A stretch of 64,000 bases of DNA from Acinetobacter sp. Ver3 (GCF_000632455.1 NZ_JFYL01000002.1:62001-126000); one strand, 5' to 3'; shown: positions 28,906 to 38,766, counted from the stretch's first letter. A program made the numbers and translations. Notes: generated by a model from the letters alone, not told the origin.

Positions 28906-31743
28906 TTACTCCTTCGGTACAGGGCCGGTGATGCTTGAGTTGCGTGAGTCGCCTAAAACGGAAATCATGAGCATTGTTGCACCAACGACTGTGACATAGA
29001 CACCAACATCAAATGCTGCAGCAGATGGCAAATGCATTTTTCCGAGAATGATCGGCTCTACATAAATATGAGCGCTGGTCAGGAATGGTCGACCCCAGAA
29101 CCACGCAGCGACACCAGTCAAACCAGCAACGGTTAGGCCAGTACCAATCCAAATTTCATAAAGACGCCCAGACTTTGCTCGTAAGAGTTGTTCAGTGTGA
29201 TCTTGACCTAGCGCAATGTACTGAATCACAAGCGCCATGGATGTAATAAGACCTGCGATAAATCCACCACCTGGAAGATTATGTCCGCGTAAGAAAATAT
29301 ATAAGCTGACGACTAAGGCAATCGGAAGGACCCAAGATGCGGTCATTCGGAACATCAACGGTGATGGATTAAAGCGATAGGTTAAGCCTTGTGTAATGGT
29401 CGTACCATGAGCACGCATTCCATCCATTAAACACAGTGTCCCAATCGCCGCAATACCGAGAACGGCAATTTCACCGAAAGTATCAAATCCACGGAAATCG
29501 ACCAAAATCACGTTCACAATATTTGAACCACCACCGAGCGGTAGAGATTGTTGAACAAAGAACCATGAGATTGAATTGTGATCACGCGTCAGAATCATCC
29601 AAGTGATCCAACCGATTCCTAGACCTCCGATGATTGCAATCACCGCATCTCTCCAACGACGAGTGCGTGAAGATTCATAAGGTGTAAGTTGCGGTAAGAG
29701 GGATAGACTCATCAGAAGTAAAACAGTTGTGACAACATCGACTGTGATTTGTGTGAGTGCGAGGTCTGGTGCTGACATCGTAACAAAGACCATCGTCACG
29801 ACAAGACCGATGGCTCCACTGATGAGAACGGCTTTAATGCGTTCATGGTGAAACCAAAGCATCATCCAGCAGGCTGAAAACAATAATAACCAAAGCACGA
29901 TTGCAACCAATGGTGCATGCGTCAGTTCACGTGTACCTGCATAAATACCTTGACCAATGAGTGGCATAGAGACTAAAGCAACAGCAAAAATTAATATCCA
30001 CAATAAATAGTTTTGTAGAGAACCTGTTTCTGTTGCTCTTTTTAATTTTCGCGAATTTAAGAGCAAATGTTTTAGAAAGAGATCAAACAGGACTTTACCT
30101 TGCAGTTTGCCAAGTATTGGATCAAGGTCAATGTCACGAATTCTACTGTTCTTCGCAAGACTAAAATAAAAAATAATACCGCCAATCAGTGCAATTGCAC
30201 TCATCAATAAAGGCACATTAAAGCCATGCCAGATTGCTAGATGTACGCCTTCAAAAGCTGGAAGGTTGGTGCTTGCTCGTGCACCAGCATTAACGATATC
30301 GCCTACTAAGAGCGCTGGTAATAGACCCACTGCAATACATAATATAGCTAATAAAATTGCAGGTGCACGCATACCAATTGGTGGTTCATGCGCATCTTTA
30401 TTTGGAATCGCTTTGCCTAAATCACCATCAAAAAATACGCCATGAACTAAACGAACGGAATACGCGACGGCAAACAAACCTGCGAGTGTTGCAATAATTG
30501 CTGCGAAGACACCTATACCACCCGAGAGATTCGCTAATAGTTCAGTAAAGAACATTTCTTTAGATAAGAATCCATTGGTCAGTGGTACACCAGCCATTGA
30601 TGCAGCGGTAATCATGGTTAAAGTGGCTGTAAATGGAAGTAACTGCCATACACCACTGAGTTTTCGTAAATCACGTGTACCTGTTTCATGGTCGATAATA
30701 CCAGCGATCATGAATAATGCAGCTTTAAAGGTCGCATGGTTAATGATGTGAAAAATAGCTGCAGCCACAGCGAGTGGTGAACCAATTCCCAGTAAGCAAA
30801 CGATCAAGCCTAAATGACTAATGGTGGAATAAGCGAGTAACCCTTTCAGATCTTCCTTAAAAATGGCAAAGAACGCGGCCATACATAAGGTAAATAAACC
30901 AACAAAGGTGACAAGGTTGTGATACAGGGCAGAACCAACAAAGATCGGCATTAAGCGTGCAAGTAAGAAAATCCCGGCTTTCACCATTGTCGCTGAATGC
31001 AAATAAGCTGACACAGGTGTCGGCGCAGCCATCGCATTTGGCAACCAAAAATGGAAAGGAAATTGAGCACTTTTGGTGAATGCACCTAAAAGAATAAGTA
31101 GCAAGGCTGGCACAAATAAATGACTCGATTGAATCTGCGTCGTCATATTGAGGATTTGATCAATTTGATATGTGCCAGTGATTTGACCTAATAGAATAAA
31201 ACCACCGAGCATGGCTAAACCACCCATACCCGTGATGGTTAAGGCCATTCTTGAGCCGCGCTGTGCTGCTTCGTAGTTACTCCAATAACCCACTAAAAGG
31301 AATGACGAAATACTGGTCATTTCCCAAAAGACAAGAAGAATAAGTAAATTATTAGAAAGTGAAATGCCGAGCATGGCGGCCATGAACAGCATCAGTAAGA
31401 AATATAACTTACTTAGAGAGTTTTTATGATTTAAATAATAATAAGCATAAATATAAATGAGCGTCCCAATCCCTGTAATAAGGAGGGAGAAGATCAAGCC
31501 TAATGCATCAAGTCTAAAGCTTAAGTCGATACCAAACTGTGGTAACCATGACCAGTGCTCAGAGATGACTTGACCTTGAAAGACGTCTTTGGCTTGAGTC
31601 AGCAACAAGATAAAACTTGTTAAGCTGACTCCAATTGCCCCTAATGCTGTCGCCCCGCGAGAGATTTTTTGCAGCCAGAGGACAAGAAAAGTGCCAAGTA
31701 TTAATGGTAACAATATAATAATCGGTAGCACACTCGTATCCAT
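28906..31743 (-). CDS. mrpA: Fused MrpA-MrpB antiporter subunit
   Basis: A 945-residue polytopic protein. The first part is a NuoL-like MrpA with the helix-5 glutamate in LLVFWEMTSISSFLLVG and the TKSAQFPFHFWLPNAMAAPTP block. The C-terminal 150 or so residues read as MrpB, with LRGHNLPGGGFIAGLITS. Such A-B fusions define the six-gene (group 2) Mrp/Pha layout, matched here by C, D, E, F and G downstream. The complex exports Na+ or K+ in exchange for protons; which ion is used cannot be told from sequence. The last part of MrpA (about 600-800) includes extra helices typical of the family. Confidence 0.95.
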   Translation of the reverse strand: MDTSVLPIIILLPLILGTFLVLWLQKISRGATALGAIGVSLTSFILLLTQAKDVFQGQVISEHWSWLPQFGIDLSFRLDALGLIFSLLITGIGTLIYIYAYYYLNHKNSLSKLYFLLMLFMAAMLGISLSNNLLILLVFWEMTSISSFLLVGYWSNYEAAQRGSRMALTITGMGGLAMLGGFILLGQITGTYQIDQILNMTTQIQSSHLFVPALLLILLGAFTKSAQFPFHFWLPNAMAAPTPVSAYLHSATMVKAGIFLLARLMPIFVGSALYHNLVTFVGLFTLCMAAFFAIFKEDLKGLLAYSTISHLGLIVCLLGIGSPLAVAAAIFHIINHATFKAALFMIAGIIDHETGTRDLRKLSGVWQLLPFTATLTMITAASMAGVPLTNGFLSKEMFFTELLANLSGGIGVFAAIIATLAGLFAVAYSVRLVHGVFFDGDLGKAIPNKDAHEPPIGMRAPAILLAILCIAVGLLPALLVGDIVNAGARASTNLPAFEGVHLAIWHGFNVPLLMSAIALIGGIIFYFSLAKNSRIRDIDLDPILGKLQGKVLFDLFLKHLLLNSRKLKRATETGSLQNYLLWILIFAVALVSMPLIGQGIYAGTRELTHAPLVAIVLWLLLFSACWMMLWFHHERIKAVLISGAIGLVVTMVFVTMSAPDLALTQITVDVVTTVLLLMSLSLLPQLTPYESSRTRRWRDAVIAIIGGLGIGWITWMILTRDHNSISWFFVQQSLPLGGGSNIVNVILVDFRGFDTFGEIAVLGIAAIGTLCLMDGMRAHGTTITQGLTYRFNPSPLMFRMTASWVLPIALVVSLYIFLRGHNLPGGGFIAGLITSMALVIQYIALGQDHTEQLLRAKSGRLYEIWIGTGLTVAGLTGVAAWFWGRPFLTSAHIYVEPIILGKMHLPSAAAFDVGVYVTVVGATMLMISVLGDSRNSSITGPVPKE

Positions 31744-32057
31744 AGAGTTGTAGGCCGGAACCTATGATGAGTTTTATCTTTCAAAAGCTTGAGGATGGCA
31801 AAGAGTCATCCAACTACTTAAACTTTGAAAGCCGAACGAATTTTAAAAACAAAAACAAGTTGTGTTGCGCAACTTGGAAAGCTAATGCAAAGAAATAGAC
31901 ATTTTTTGATTAAAAAATGAATGAGTAGATTTTATTACATGTATAAAATTACATCAAACTTTTTAGCTACACAATTCAGAATTATAGCGAAAAAAAGCTT
32001 AAATTTCTGTTTAAATTGAGTGAGTCATACCCGATTAACTCATCTATTTCCAATCAA
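31744..32057. other. Intergenic region upstream of the Mrp operon
   Basis: The 314-nt gap is AT-rich and holds the probable Mrp promoter near its left end. It also has a perfect 7-bp inverted repeat CAAGTTG / CAACTTG (31856-31862 and 31870-31876) and a perfect 8-bp repeat CATTTTTT / AAAAAATG (31900-31907 and 31912-31919). I found no gene and no convincing terminator for the ATPase gene that ends at 32058. Confidence 0.5.
31773..31801 (-). promoter_or_regulatory. Candidate sigma-70 promoter of the Mrp operon
   Basis: On the minus strand, TTGCCA (31796-31801) and GATAAA (31773-31778) are separated by 17 bp. The start of transcription would be near 31766, about 23 nt before the mrpAB ATG. Confidence 0.45.
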
Positions 32058-33425
32058 TTAGGGTGATGAAATACTCGATAAATCTCCAGCTTGGAGATAC
32101 TCAATGAAGCGCTGTTTTTCTGACACTGATAAATTTTTGAAGTGTTCAAACAAACGCAAGCCATCAAGCGTATCAGTAGGTCGATTCACTTCAGAGATTT
32201 GGTCATCTTGTAAATCATTAGCCATGAGTTGAGCAAATAGTTCATCATATTGTTCCCTGATTTGGTTTTGTTCTATTTCAACAATTTTTCGATTTTCTAA
32301 TTTAAAATGTTGTACATCTACTTCATTGTTTAAAATCAATTCAGAGCATGCGGATGCGATAATTTGAATTTGCGGGAATGCTTCATGCAAACGGCTGAGT
32401 ACGTTTTGCACAAAATCTTCATCCACTTGTGCATCAATATTGTCAATTAATAGAATGCCTTCACCATCAAGGCATGGGTCAATACTATGAGGATTGAGGA
32501 GACAAAGTCGTCTAACAATATCACCCACTAAACACAACCATTGACGATACGAATTAGATAATTGCGAAAAAGGAATTTCTTGACCATTTTGTACCAGCAT
32601 CAATTGGATCTTGGGCGTGTATTCAATATAAATGTCACTGATCGATGGCAATAATGTATGGATGGCTTTCTTGAGTGCTTTGAGTGATGGTAGTTGCATC
32701 TCTGCTTCAAGATTCAATAATTTTGCAACTAAATCCTCTTGGTCATGATGAGAGGATAATTTTTGATTGGTTTGAATTTTTTGAAAAACTTGTGCTAATC
32801 GTGCATTTTCGATGTCGCTAATTTCACGAAACCATTCGAAGAACCGAGCAAAGGTTGTATAAGGGAGTGCTGCAAGTTCGTAGGCTGCATGTGTTTGTAA
32901 TACAGCAGGATTATTTTTGCTTAGTAAATTCACTTCGTTGATAAAGCGATCAGAAGGATAGTAGGCCACCATAGGCATGCCTTGAGCAGGATCTTGTTTG
33001 ATCGCTTGTTGATAAAGATGAACGAGTGATTCTAATTGAGTCGTTAGCGCTTTACTATGACCTACACCTTTACTGGTTAATGTTTTATAGAGTTGCCATT
33101 CGCACAAACCCTCTTCATTGTGTTGCACAGTCGCAGCCTGTTCAATAGATCCAATATCCATGGGATATTGAACACAAATATCTATTTTGGCTTGAATGTG
33201 TTTGTGCTTAATATCAGAATCAAGCATAACTACACCAGCGGTTCTTAAATCTTTGGCACGTGCAGCAAACCATGTTAAAGCTTGATAAATATTTTTAATA
33301 ATCGCAGTTTTACCGGAGGCCTGATCACCTAAAATAATAGATATTGGTCGTTGAGTTGGATCAAATTTAATTTTTATATCTGAAAAATGATAACAGTGAC
33401 GTAACTGAATAGATTGAACTTTCAT
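32058..33425 (-). CDS. AAA/ABC-type ATPase of unknown function
   Basis: A 455-residue soluble protein with a RecF/SMC-like ATPase layout. Walker A is ILGDQASGKTAII near residue 35; a long helical middle (about 190-260) follows; a signature-like FSQLSNSYRQWLCL, Walker B GILLIDNIDAQVDE and a switch segment IQIIASACSELIL lie in the second half. The C-terminal 85 residues are acidic and helical. I see no TOPRIM, HNH or other nuclease motif. It lies 27 nt after a UvrD-like helicase gene on the same strand, so the two probably act together, perhaps in DNA repair or defence; neither role is shown by the sequence. Confidence 0.8.
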   Translation of the reverse strand: MKVQSIQLRHCYHFSDIKIKFDPTQRPISIILGDQASGKTAIIKNIYQALTWFAARAKDLRTAGVVMLDSDIKHKHIQAKIDICVQYPMDIGSIEQAATVQHNEEGLCEWQLYKTLTSKGVGHSKALTTQLESLVHLYQQAIKQDPAQGMPMVAYYPSDRFINEVNLLSKNNPAVLQTHAAYELAALPYTTFARFFEWFREISDIENARLAQVFQKIQTNQKLSSHHDQEDLVAKLLNLEAEMQLPSLKALKKAIHTLLPSISDIYIEYTPKIQLMLVQNGQEIPFSQLSNSYRQWLCLVGDIVRRLCLLNPHSIDPCLDGEGILLIDNIDAQVDEDFVQNVLSRLHEAFPQIQIIASACSELILNNEVDVQHFKLENRKIVEIEQNQIREQYDELFAQLMANDLQDDQISEVNRPTDTLDGLRLFEHFKNLSVSEKQRFIEYLQAGDLSSISSP

Positions 33426-33452
33426 ATTTTGCCTGCAACTTATCGTAGGGGA

Positions 33453-34946
33453 TTATGCTGTTGCTTTCGTTTTAATCGTGGATTTAAGTTTGAGTTGTTG
33501 TATTAAATCATAAATATGATGAATATTTAAGCTGCTTTTTGCTCGTGTGCATGCAACATAAAGTAAACGTAATTCTTCATCGCTAATTTTATGTTCTAGT
33601 CCATTAATTTTAAATTGGTAATCATCTTCTAAATGCACGCTATTCCACTCTAAACCTTTGGCTTTATGAGCGGTTGAGATTACATAGTCCGCTTGTTCAA
33701 TGGGTGTGATTTTGGCAAGTGCTCGTTTGAGTGGGTCTGTACCATGTTCATCGACCAATTTAACCAAAGGCTTGATGTCACTACCATCATTTGTTTCACA
33801 ATATTCATGCACATCATGCCAAGAGTTAAACCAAGCTAACTCTGGAACGTCTGTTACTCTTTTACCTTGTTTAAGTAAGCTTGCAGCGTCAACAAAGCGA
33901 TTTAATTTCGCATGATCGGCTTGCAGGCTCACTTTTTCTCCTTGAACTAATCCTGAGAGTAAAAGTTCCATCGCGCGTGCGTTAGTACGGCACAAAATCG
34001 CATCTCGCATTTTGGTATGAGGCTTGTTGACGACTTTTGATTGGAGTTCGGGGTTGCCAATCAACGGAACAGTCTCATTGAGTGCGCCTAATAAGTGATT
34101 AGCAACTTCAGCGATATCATCACCAAAACGGAATGAAGTGGTTAGGCGCGATTCGGGTAAAGGCATTTGTTGCATCGCATTGACTGCCCCACGCCATGCA
34201 TAAATTTGTTGATGTGCATCGCCGACATAGATGACTTGCGTACTTTTTTGTTTGAGTAAAATCCCCAGCATTAGGGGGTCAGCATCCTGTGCTTCATCAA
34301 ATAATACATAGTCTGCGGGTATAAAAGGATCTGATAAAGCCCATAATTTGAGATAGATGTCATGCCCAATGCCAGCCTGATGATTAGGGTCGATTGATTC
34401 TAACCAACGACGTTCGACTGCAGGATAAAGGTGTTGCTGTAATACCGCAATATCGTCAGCATGTAGCCAACTTGGTGCTTGAATATGGCGGGGTGCAGGA
34501 TATTGCGAGCTTGTTGAACAGAAATAACTGACAGCATTTGCAACTAAGCCCGCCAAACGACTAGGCATAAGCGCATATTTTTCGTAACGCCCCCCCATGA
34601 GTCGGCGTAATGTGATGGGTTGCAAACGGTATTCTTTGGCAATAAAGCTCGGGCTCAAGCGTGGGAGTCTAAGTTTATCAGTCACTCCACGTGGAACGCT
34701 TCGAAATGCTAAAGAGTGGAATGTACGACAATCCACGCGCTGATGAAATTTTTGTTGAGCCTCGCTGGCAATCGCTTTGTTAAAGGCAAGATACATACCG
34801 CGACGCTGTTGCATCGCATCACTGACTAATTTAAGCGTTGTTGTTTTACCTGTACCTGCATAGGCAATCACTTTGAAGGATTGACCAGATTGCGCTTGTT
34901 GAATCGCAATTTCTTGTTCTAAGGTGGGTTTGACAATGACAGACAC
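33453..34946 (-). CDS. UvrD/Rep-family (superfamily 1) DNA helicase
   Basis: A 497-residue helicase, shorter than UvrD or Rep (about 700). The motifs are complete: Q-motif/Walker A AYAGTGKTTTL, motif Ia FHSLAFRSV, motif II DEAQDAD, motif III GDAHQQIYAWRGA, motif IV around LTTSFRFGDDIA, motif V STAHKAKGLEWNSV, and motif VI YVACTRAKSSL. The sequence most resembles the compact FBH1-like/UvrD-like branch. It starts at GTG 34946 with a weak ribosome binding site; no other start precedes Walker A. It is followed after 27 nt by an ATPase gene, with which it likely forms an operon. Confidence 0.88.
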   Translation of the reverse strand: MSVIVKPTLEQEIAIQQAQSGQSFKVIAYAGTGKTTTLKLVSDAMQQRRGMYLAFNKAIASEAQQKFHQRVDCRTFHSLAFRSVPRGVTDKLRLPRLSPSFIAKEYRLQPITLRRLMGGRYEKYALMPSRLAGLVANAVSYFCSTSSQYPAPRHIQAPSWLHADDIAVLQQHLYPAVERRWLESIDPNHQAGIGHDIYLKLWALSDPFIPADYVLFDEAQDADPLMLGILLKQKSTQVIYVGDAHQQIYAWRGAVNAMQQMPLPESRLTTSFRFGDDIAEVANHLLGALNETVPLIGNPELQSKVVNKPHTKMRDAILCRTNARAMELLLSGLVQGEKVSLQADHAKLNRFVDAASLLKQGKRVTDVPELAWFNSWHDVHEYCETNDGSDIKPLVKLVDEHGTDPLKRALAKITPIEQADYVISTAHKAKGLEWNSVHLEDDYQFKINGLEHKISDEELRLLYVACTRAKSSLNIHHIYDLIQQLKLKSTIKTKATA

Positions 34947-35074
34947 AGGTTAATAAATCTTCAATGGTTTTAAAATGATCAGTGAGTATAGCAAGAATTT
35001 ACAAAGGGGAGAGTTCAATCTTCTTCTTTTTGGATGGGGAGTCTTCGGCGACTTAAAAAGCCGAATTAAATAAA

Positions 35075-35098
35075 AAAGCCATGTTTGAACATGGCTTT
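35075..35098 (-). terminator. Terminator of hisIE
   Basis: A perfect 11-bp inverted repeat AAAGCCATGTT / AACATGGCTTT. On the minus strand the right arm is followed by TTTTTTATTT, and the hisIE stop is 12 nt before it. Confidence 0.82.
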
Positions 35099-35109
35099 AT
35101 AAGAGTAAA

Positions 35110-35892
35110 TTAATGCGTGCGATTCGCTTTTTCAACAAGTCCTGATAGACCCTGACGTCGTGCAAGCTCATTTAAAACGAGTTGAATATCAAGATCGAAG
35201 TAACCCAGCATGACTATGGTATGGAACCAAACATCAGCAACTTCATAAATTAAATCATTTTGGTGATCCAGCGTCGCTTCTTGTTTGAAATCTTTAGCAG
35301 CAATTACCGTTTCAAAACTTTCTTCACCAATTTTTTCTAATATTTTATTGAGACCTTTATGATAAAGCTTTGCCACATAAGAAGAGTCAGGATCTGCAGA
35401 TTTACGTTCTGCCATCATTTGACCAAGATAATGTAATACATCGACTTGCTCAGCTTGAGCTGTTGATGCATTCATCACTTTACTATGCGCATTCTCAGAC
35501 TTTTCGCCATAAATTTGGTTCGGATCTTTCAATTGAGCGTCTACAATTTCCCAACCGTTTGATGTTAAGCGGCGATAAAAACATGATTCACGTCCCGTAT
35601 GGCAAGCAATGCCACCATGTTGCTCAATTTGAAGAACGATCACATCAGCATCACAATCTAAACGAATTTCATGCACAGTTTGGAAGTGACCTGATTCTTC
35701 GCCTTTATGCCACAATTTGCTGCGTGAACGAGAGTAGTAAACAGCTTGACTTTTTTCTGCTGTAAGTGCCAAAGACTCACGATTCATCCAAGCCACCATC
35801 AACACTCGACCTGTTTGATGATGCTGAGCAATGGCAGGGATTAAACCTTGTTCGTTAAATTTTACTTCATCGAGCCATTGCGTATTGTTCAT
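35110..35892 (-). CDS. hisIE: HisIE, phosphoribosyl-AMP cyclohydrolase / phosphoribosyl-ATP pyrophosphatase
   Basis: A 260-residue bifunctional enzyme for steps 2 and 3 of histidine synthesis. The N-terminal HisI domain (about 1-120) has [27 protein letters not shown] and metal-binding [15 protein letters not shown] with CHTGRESCF. The C-terminal HisE domain (about 150-255) has the MazG-like helices with [16 protein letters not shown] and [12 protein letters not shown]. No other his genes are nearby, so this gene is separate from the main his operon. A short inverted repeat CTACAA-AA-TTGTAG lies 29 nt upstream at 35921-35934. Confidence 0.95.
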   Translation of the reverse strand: MNNTQWLDEVKFNEQGLIPAIAQHHQTGRVLMVAWMNRESLALTAEKSQAVYYSRSRSKLWHKGEESGHFQTVHEIRLDCDADVIVLQIEQHGGIACHTGRESCFYRRLTSNGWEIVDAQLKDPNQIYGEKSENAHSKVMNASTAQAEQVDVLHYLGQMMAERKSADPDSSYVAKLYHKGLNKILEKIGEESFETVIAAKDFKQEATLDHQNDLIYEVADVWFHTIVMLGYFDLDIQLVLNELARRQGLSGLVEKANRTH

Positions 35893-35983
35893 AAGGATTT
35901 CACCAGAATTAAATGAGACACTACAAAATTGTAGGTCATTAGTTTAAGCGAATAAATCTTTGTAGGGGAGAGTAGAAATTAAT

Positions 35984-37069
35984 TTATTTAAGATCTTGCA
36001 TGTATTCTTCAAAGTTTTGCTTATGGATCATTTCTAGGAATGCATCCCCTAATCGTTGACTTTCAGCTACAGACTGTTTCCAAAGCTCGATTCGTTTTTT
36101 TTGATCAAGCCCTTTCAGTGTGAAATCTTTGCGATCAGGAAGACGTCCTAAAGGAAGTGATCTTAAATAAGACTCAGAGGGTGAAATCAATACGGTTCGT
36201 GCTTGATATTCAGCATTAGATCTACGTTTTTTGAGGAACTTATCGAACCAACCTGGTGTTATTTGATCTGTAAAATGAGGGTAGAGGACAATCCCATGAC
36301 TCGGTAAAGGTAGATCAATATGATAATCGATTAGCCCGCCATCACGATAAGCAGCGACATCTGCACCTTCGATATTTCTGACCGCCGGCATCAAAAATGG
36401 AATGGATGCAGATGCCATTAACCAATCTTCTAAATTTTTTTCAGTCAACGCATAATCAAGATGTTCGAATTCATTTTTGATGAGTGAAAGTCGTGAAGCG
36501 TTGTGTGGTTGGGCAATTGTACGTTGCATGAAGTGCCCAATTTTAGCTCTCGAAAAAGTATTGAGACCGATAATGCCAGCAACTGCACGGGCAAGCATAA
36601 GAGGATGATCACTTTGAAATTTTTTCGATGACTTTACTGACAAAATAGCCAAATGGTAGTCGGGATGATCAATAATTTGATTGGTTTTACCTTGAAGGAG
36701 GGCTTTAAGCATGCCGCGACAGACGTCTCCAACTTCAATAATATTCATCTTAGGTCGAAATTCAAGATGGGTATATAAGTCTGCTAATTTGGATGTGCCT
36801 GCTTGTGCACCATGCGCTGCAATACTTGCAAAACGCCAACTCCCAATGGATGAGCCTATTAAAGTTCGCTTTTTCGGTGCTTGAGCAAAGAACTCACCAA
36901 AAACAGCTTGGTCCAATCCTTGAATTCCAATACCTTTAGGACCACCTGCTGCTCCAGGAACAAAATCAACCGCACTGGCTTGTAAACCTTGTTCTTCAAT
37001 GACCTGTTTTGCTTTATAACCTACATGAATATTCAAGCAAGGTTGAGTGGTCTTGAGGATCTGTATCAT
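35984..37069 (-). CDS. Patatin-like phospholipase family protein
   Basis: A 361-residue protein with the patatin hydrolase elements: an oxyanion loop GAAGGPKGIG, the nucleophile elbow GSSIGS (GxSxG), and the catalytic Asp in AYRDGGLIDYH. No signal peptide is visible, so a cytoplasmic or membrane-associated lipid acyl hydrolase is likely; the substrate is unknown. I prefer ATG at 37069; the frame extends to a TTG at 37075. It lies 58 nt after ubiB on the same strand and may be cotranscribed with the ubiquinone genes. Confidence 0.85.
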   Translation of the reverse strand: MIQILKTTQPCLNIHVGYKAKQVIEEQGLQASAVDFVPGAAGGPKGIGIQGLDQAVFGEFFAQAPKKRTLIGSSIGSWRFASIAAHGAQAGTSKLADLYTHLEFRPKMNIIEVGDVCRGMLKALLQGKTNQIIDHPDYHLAILSVKSSKKFQSDHPLMLARAVAGIIGLNTFSRAKIGHFMQRTIAQPHNASRLSLIKNEFEHLDYALTEKNLEDWLMASASIPFLMPAVRNIEGADVAAYRDGGLIDYHIDLPLPSHGIVLYPHFTDQITPGWFDKFLKKRRSNAEYQARTVLISPSESYLRSLPLGRLPDRKDFTLKGLDQKKRIELWKQSVAESQRLGDAFLEMIHKQNFEEYMQDLK

Positions 37070-37127
37070 AAGCAATTCAGCGACTAAAACCTATTGAAGT
37101 AGTAAGTTTTGACATGAGATAGTGAAC

Positions 37128-38747
37128 TTATTTCACCATACGCCACATAGCAATGAAGGATGCCAACACAATTAAAATCATGGAGATGAACCATGGTGCA
37201 ATCACAGCGATTGAGAGCAAAATTGCGATTACACTTCCGAAAATCCAACTACGCTTTTGCTGATGTTCCATTTGCAAGCGCAGTGTTTGAAGTTCATTCA
37301 ATTGTTTAGCATGCCATGCAGACTGATTTTTTAAACCGTTAAGACTGTCAATCAGTAAAGTTGGTAAATCCTGAGCACCTAATAATAAGTCGGGAATTTT
37401 TTGTCCTAATTCTTTAATATTTTTTTGAGGATTCATTTGGGCTTTAACCCAATCCGTTAGAATTGGCTTTGCTAACTTCCAAATATCTAATTCAGGATAA
37501 AGGTCTGTACCTAAGCCTTCAACATGCACTAAGGTTTTAAGCAATAACATCAGTTGCGGTGGGATTTCTAAATGAAAACGTCGAGCGATGTCCATCACTT
37601 GGATCAATATGCCTGCGAAATCTAACTCATGCATCGGTTTCGAAACCATAGGTCCTACTGTACGACGCATTTCACGTGCTAAAGCATCTTGATCCGTGCC
37701 TGGTGGAATCCAACCTGCTTGATGCACAATCTGAATCAATTGCATGAAATCACTGTTCATGACTGCCAGCAACATACGTGCTATCGTCATTTGATCATGC
37801 TTGGAAAGCTCGCCCATGATGGCGCAATCGAGCGCAATAAATCTTGGGTTTTGCGGATTAATCGTTTCTACGAAAACATTACCCGGATGCATATCTGCAT
37901 GGAAAAAATTATCGCGAAACACTTGAGTAAAGAAGATTGTTAAGCCTTTTTCTGCTAAGTCTGCACGATTCATTCCTAAACGATCAAAGGTCGCAGTATC
38001 TGATATAGGCACACCGGTGATGCGCTCTGCCACCATCACATCCAGACTATCCATATACACTTCAGGCACATACATCATGCTTGAGCCAGTAAAATAATGG
38101 CGCATACGTCGTGTATTTTCGGCTTCAAGAGTCAAGTCGAGTTCATTTAAAATGATTTGACGATAATCTTGAATAATTTCTGATAGATGCAAAGCACGGG
38201 CAGCTTCTAGCCTTTTTTCTAAATAGTGACCAAGCCATTCTAAAATTTCAAAATCTTGAATAATTTGAGCACGTATATTCGGGCGAGTTACTTTCACGAC
38301 AACTTCACGCCCATCGTGAAGAGCAGCGGTATGTACTTGAGCAATTGAAGCAGCAGCTAGCGGCTTATCATCGAAGCGCGCAAATAATGTGGAAACATTT
38401 GCTTTAAGCGAATCTTGAATTCTTTGCTTAGCCACTCCAAGATCGAAAGGTTTAACACGATCTTGTAATAACACCAATTGTTGTAATATTTCTGGTGGAA
38501 TTAGATCGCGACGCGTAGAGAGGAGCTGCCCTAATTTAATTGCGAGTGGCCCCATTTCTTCTAAAGCTTCTTTAAGCTTTAAAGGATTTTTACGTTCTCG
38601 ACTAGAAAGTGCAGCAGGATGCAAACGTATAAGATTCAGCAGGGGGCGAACCTTTGCAGGAATATCTTCCGCAGGAACCAACGTGTCGAGTCTATAGTGC
38701 GCAGCTATACGCCAAAGTTCGATTAAACGTCTAATGTGCGGAATCAT
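37128..38747 (-). CDS. ubiB: UbiB, atypical kinase/ATPase for ubiquinone biosynthesis
   Basis: A 539-residue protein of the ABC1/ADCK/UbiB family, needed for ubiquinone assembly. The family's KxGQ motif (GPLAIKLGQLLSTRRDLIP) and alanine-rich loop (AAASIAQVHTA) are present, as are the catalytic-loop-like FFHADMHPGNVFV and the metal-binding Asp in ALDCAIMGEL. That tetrad reads DCA where E. coli UbiB has DCG. Two hydrophobic helices close the C-terminus (about 500-537), as expected for membrane anchoring. It starts 19 nt after ubiJ. Confidence 0.95.
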   Translation of the reverse strand: MIPHIRRLIELWRIAAHYRLDTLVPAEDIPAKVRPLLNLIRLHPAALSSRERKNPLKLKEALEEMGPLAIKLGQLLSTRRDLIPPEILQQLVLLQDRVKPFDLGVAKQRIQDSLKANVSTLFARFDDKPLAAASIAQVHTAALHDGREVVVKVTRPNIRAQIIQDFEILEWLGHYLEKRLEAARALHLSEIIQDYRQIILNELDLTLEAENTRRMRHYFTGSSMMYVPEVYMDSLDVMVAERITGVPISDTATFDRLGMNRADLAEKGLTIFFTQVFRDNFFHADMHPGNVFVETINPQNPRFIALDCAIMGELSKHDQMTIARMLLAVMNSDFMQLIQIVHQAGWIPPGTDQDALAREMRRTVGPMVSKPMHELDFAGILIQVMDIARRFHLEIPPQLMLLLKTLVHVEGLGTDLYPELDIWKLAKPILTDWVKAQMNPQKNIKELGQKIPDLLLGAQDLPTLLIDSLNGLKNQSAWHAKQLNELQTLRLQMEHQQKRSWIFGSVIAILLSIAVIAPWFISMILIVLASFIAMWRMVK

Positions 38748-38766
38748 ATATGCAATTACCTGAAAT

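Noticed and set aside
32058-34946. Gabija defence system
   Set aside because: The helicase fits by size and class, but the partner ATPase lacks a visible TOPRIM nuclease domain and is shorter than GajA. Kept only as a hypothesis.
35042-35064. Second hairpin TTCGGC / GCCGAA near the hisIE end
   Set aside because: Only 6 bp with a long loop and no T run; the 11-bp hairpin at 35075 is the better terminator.
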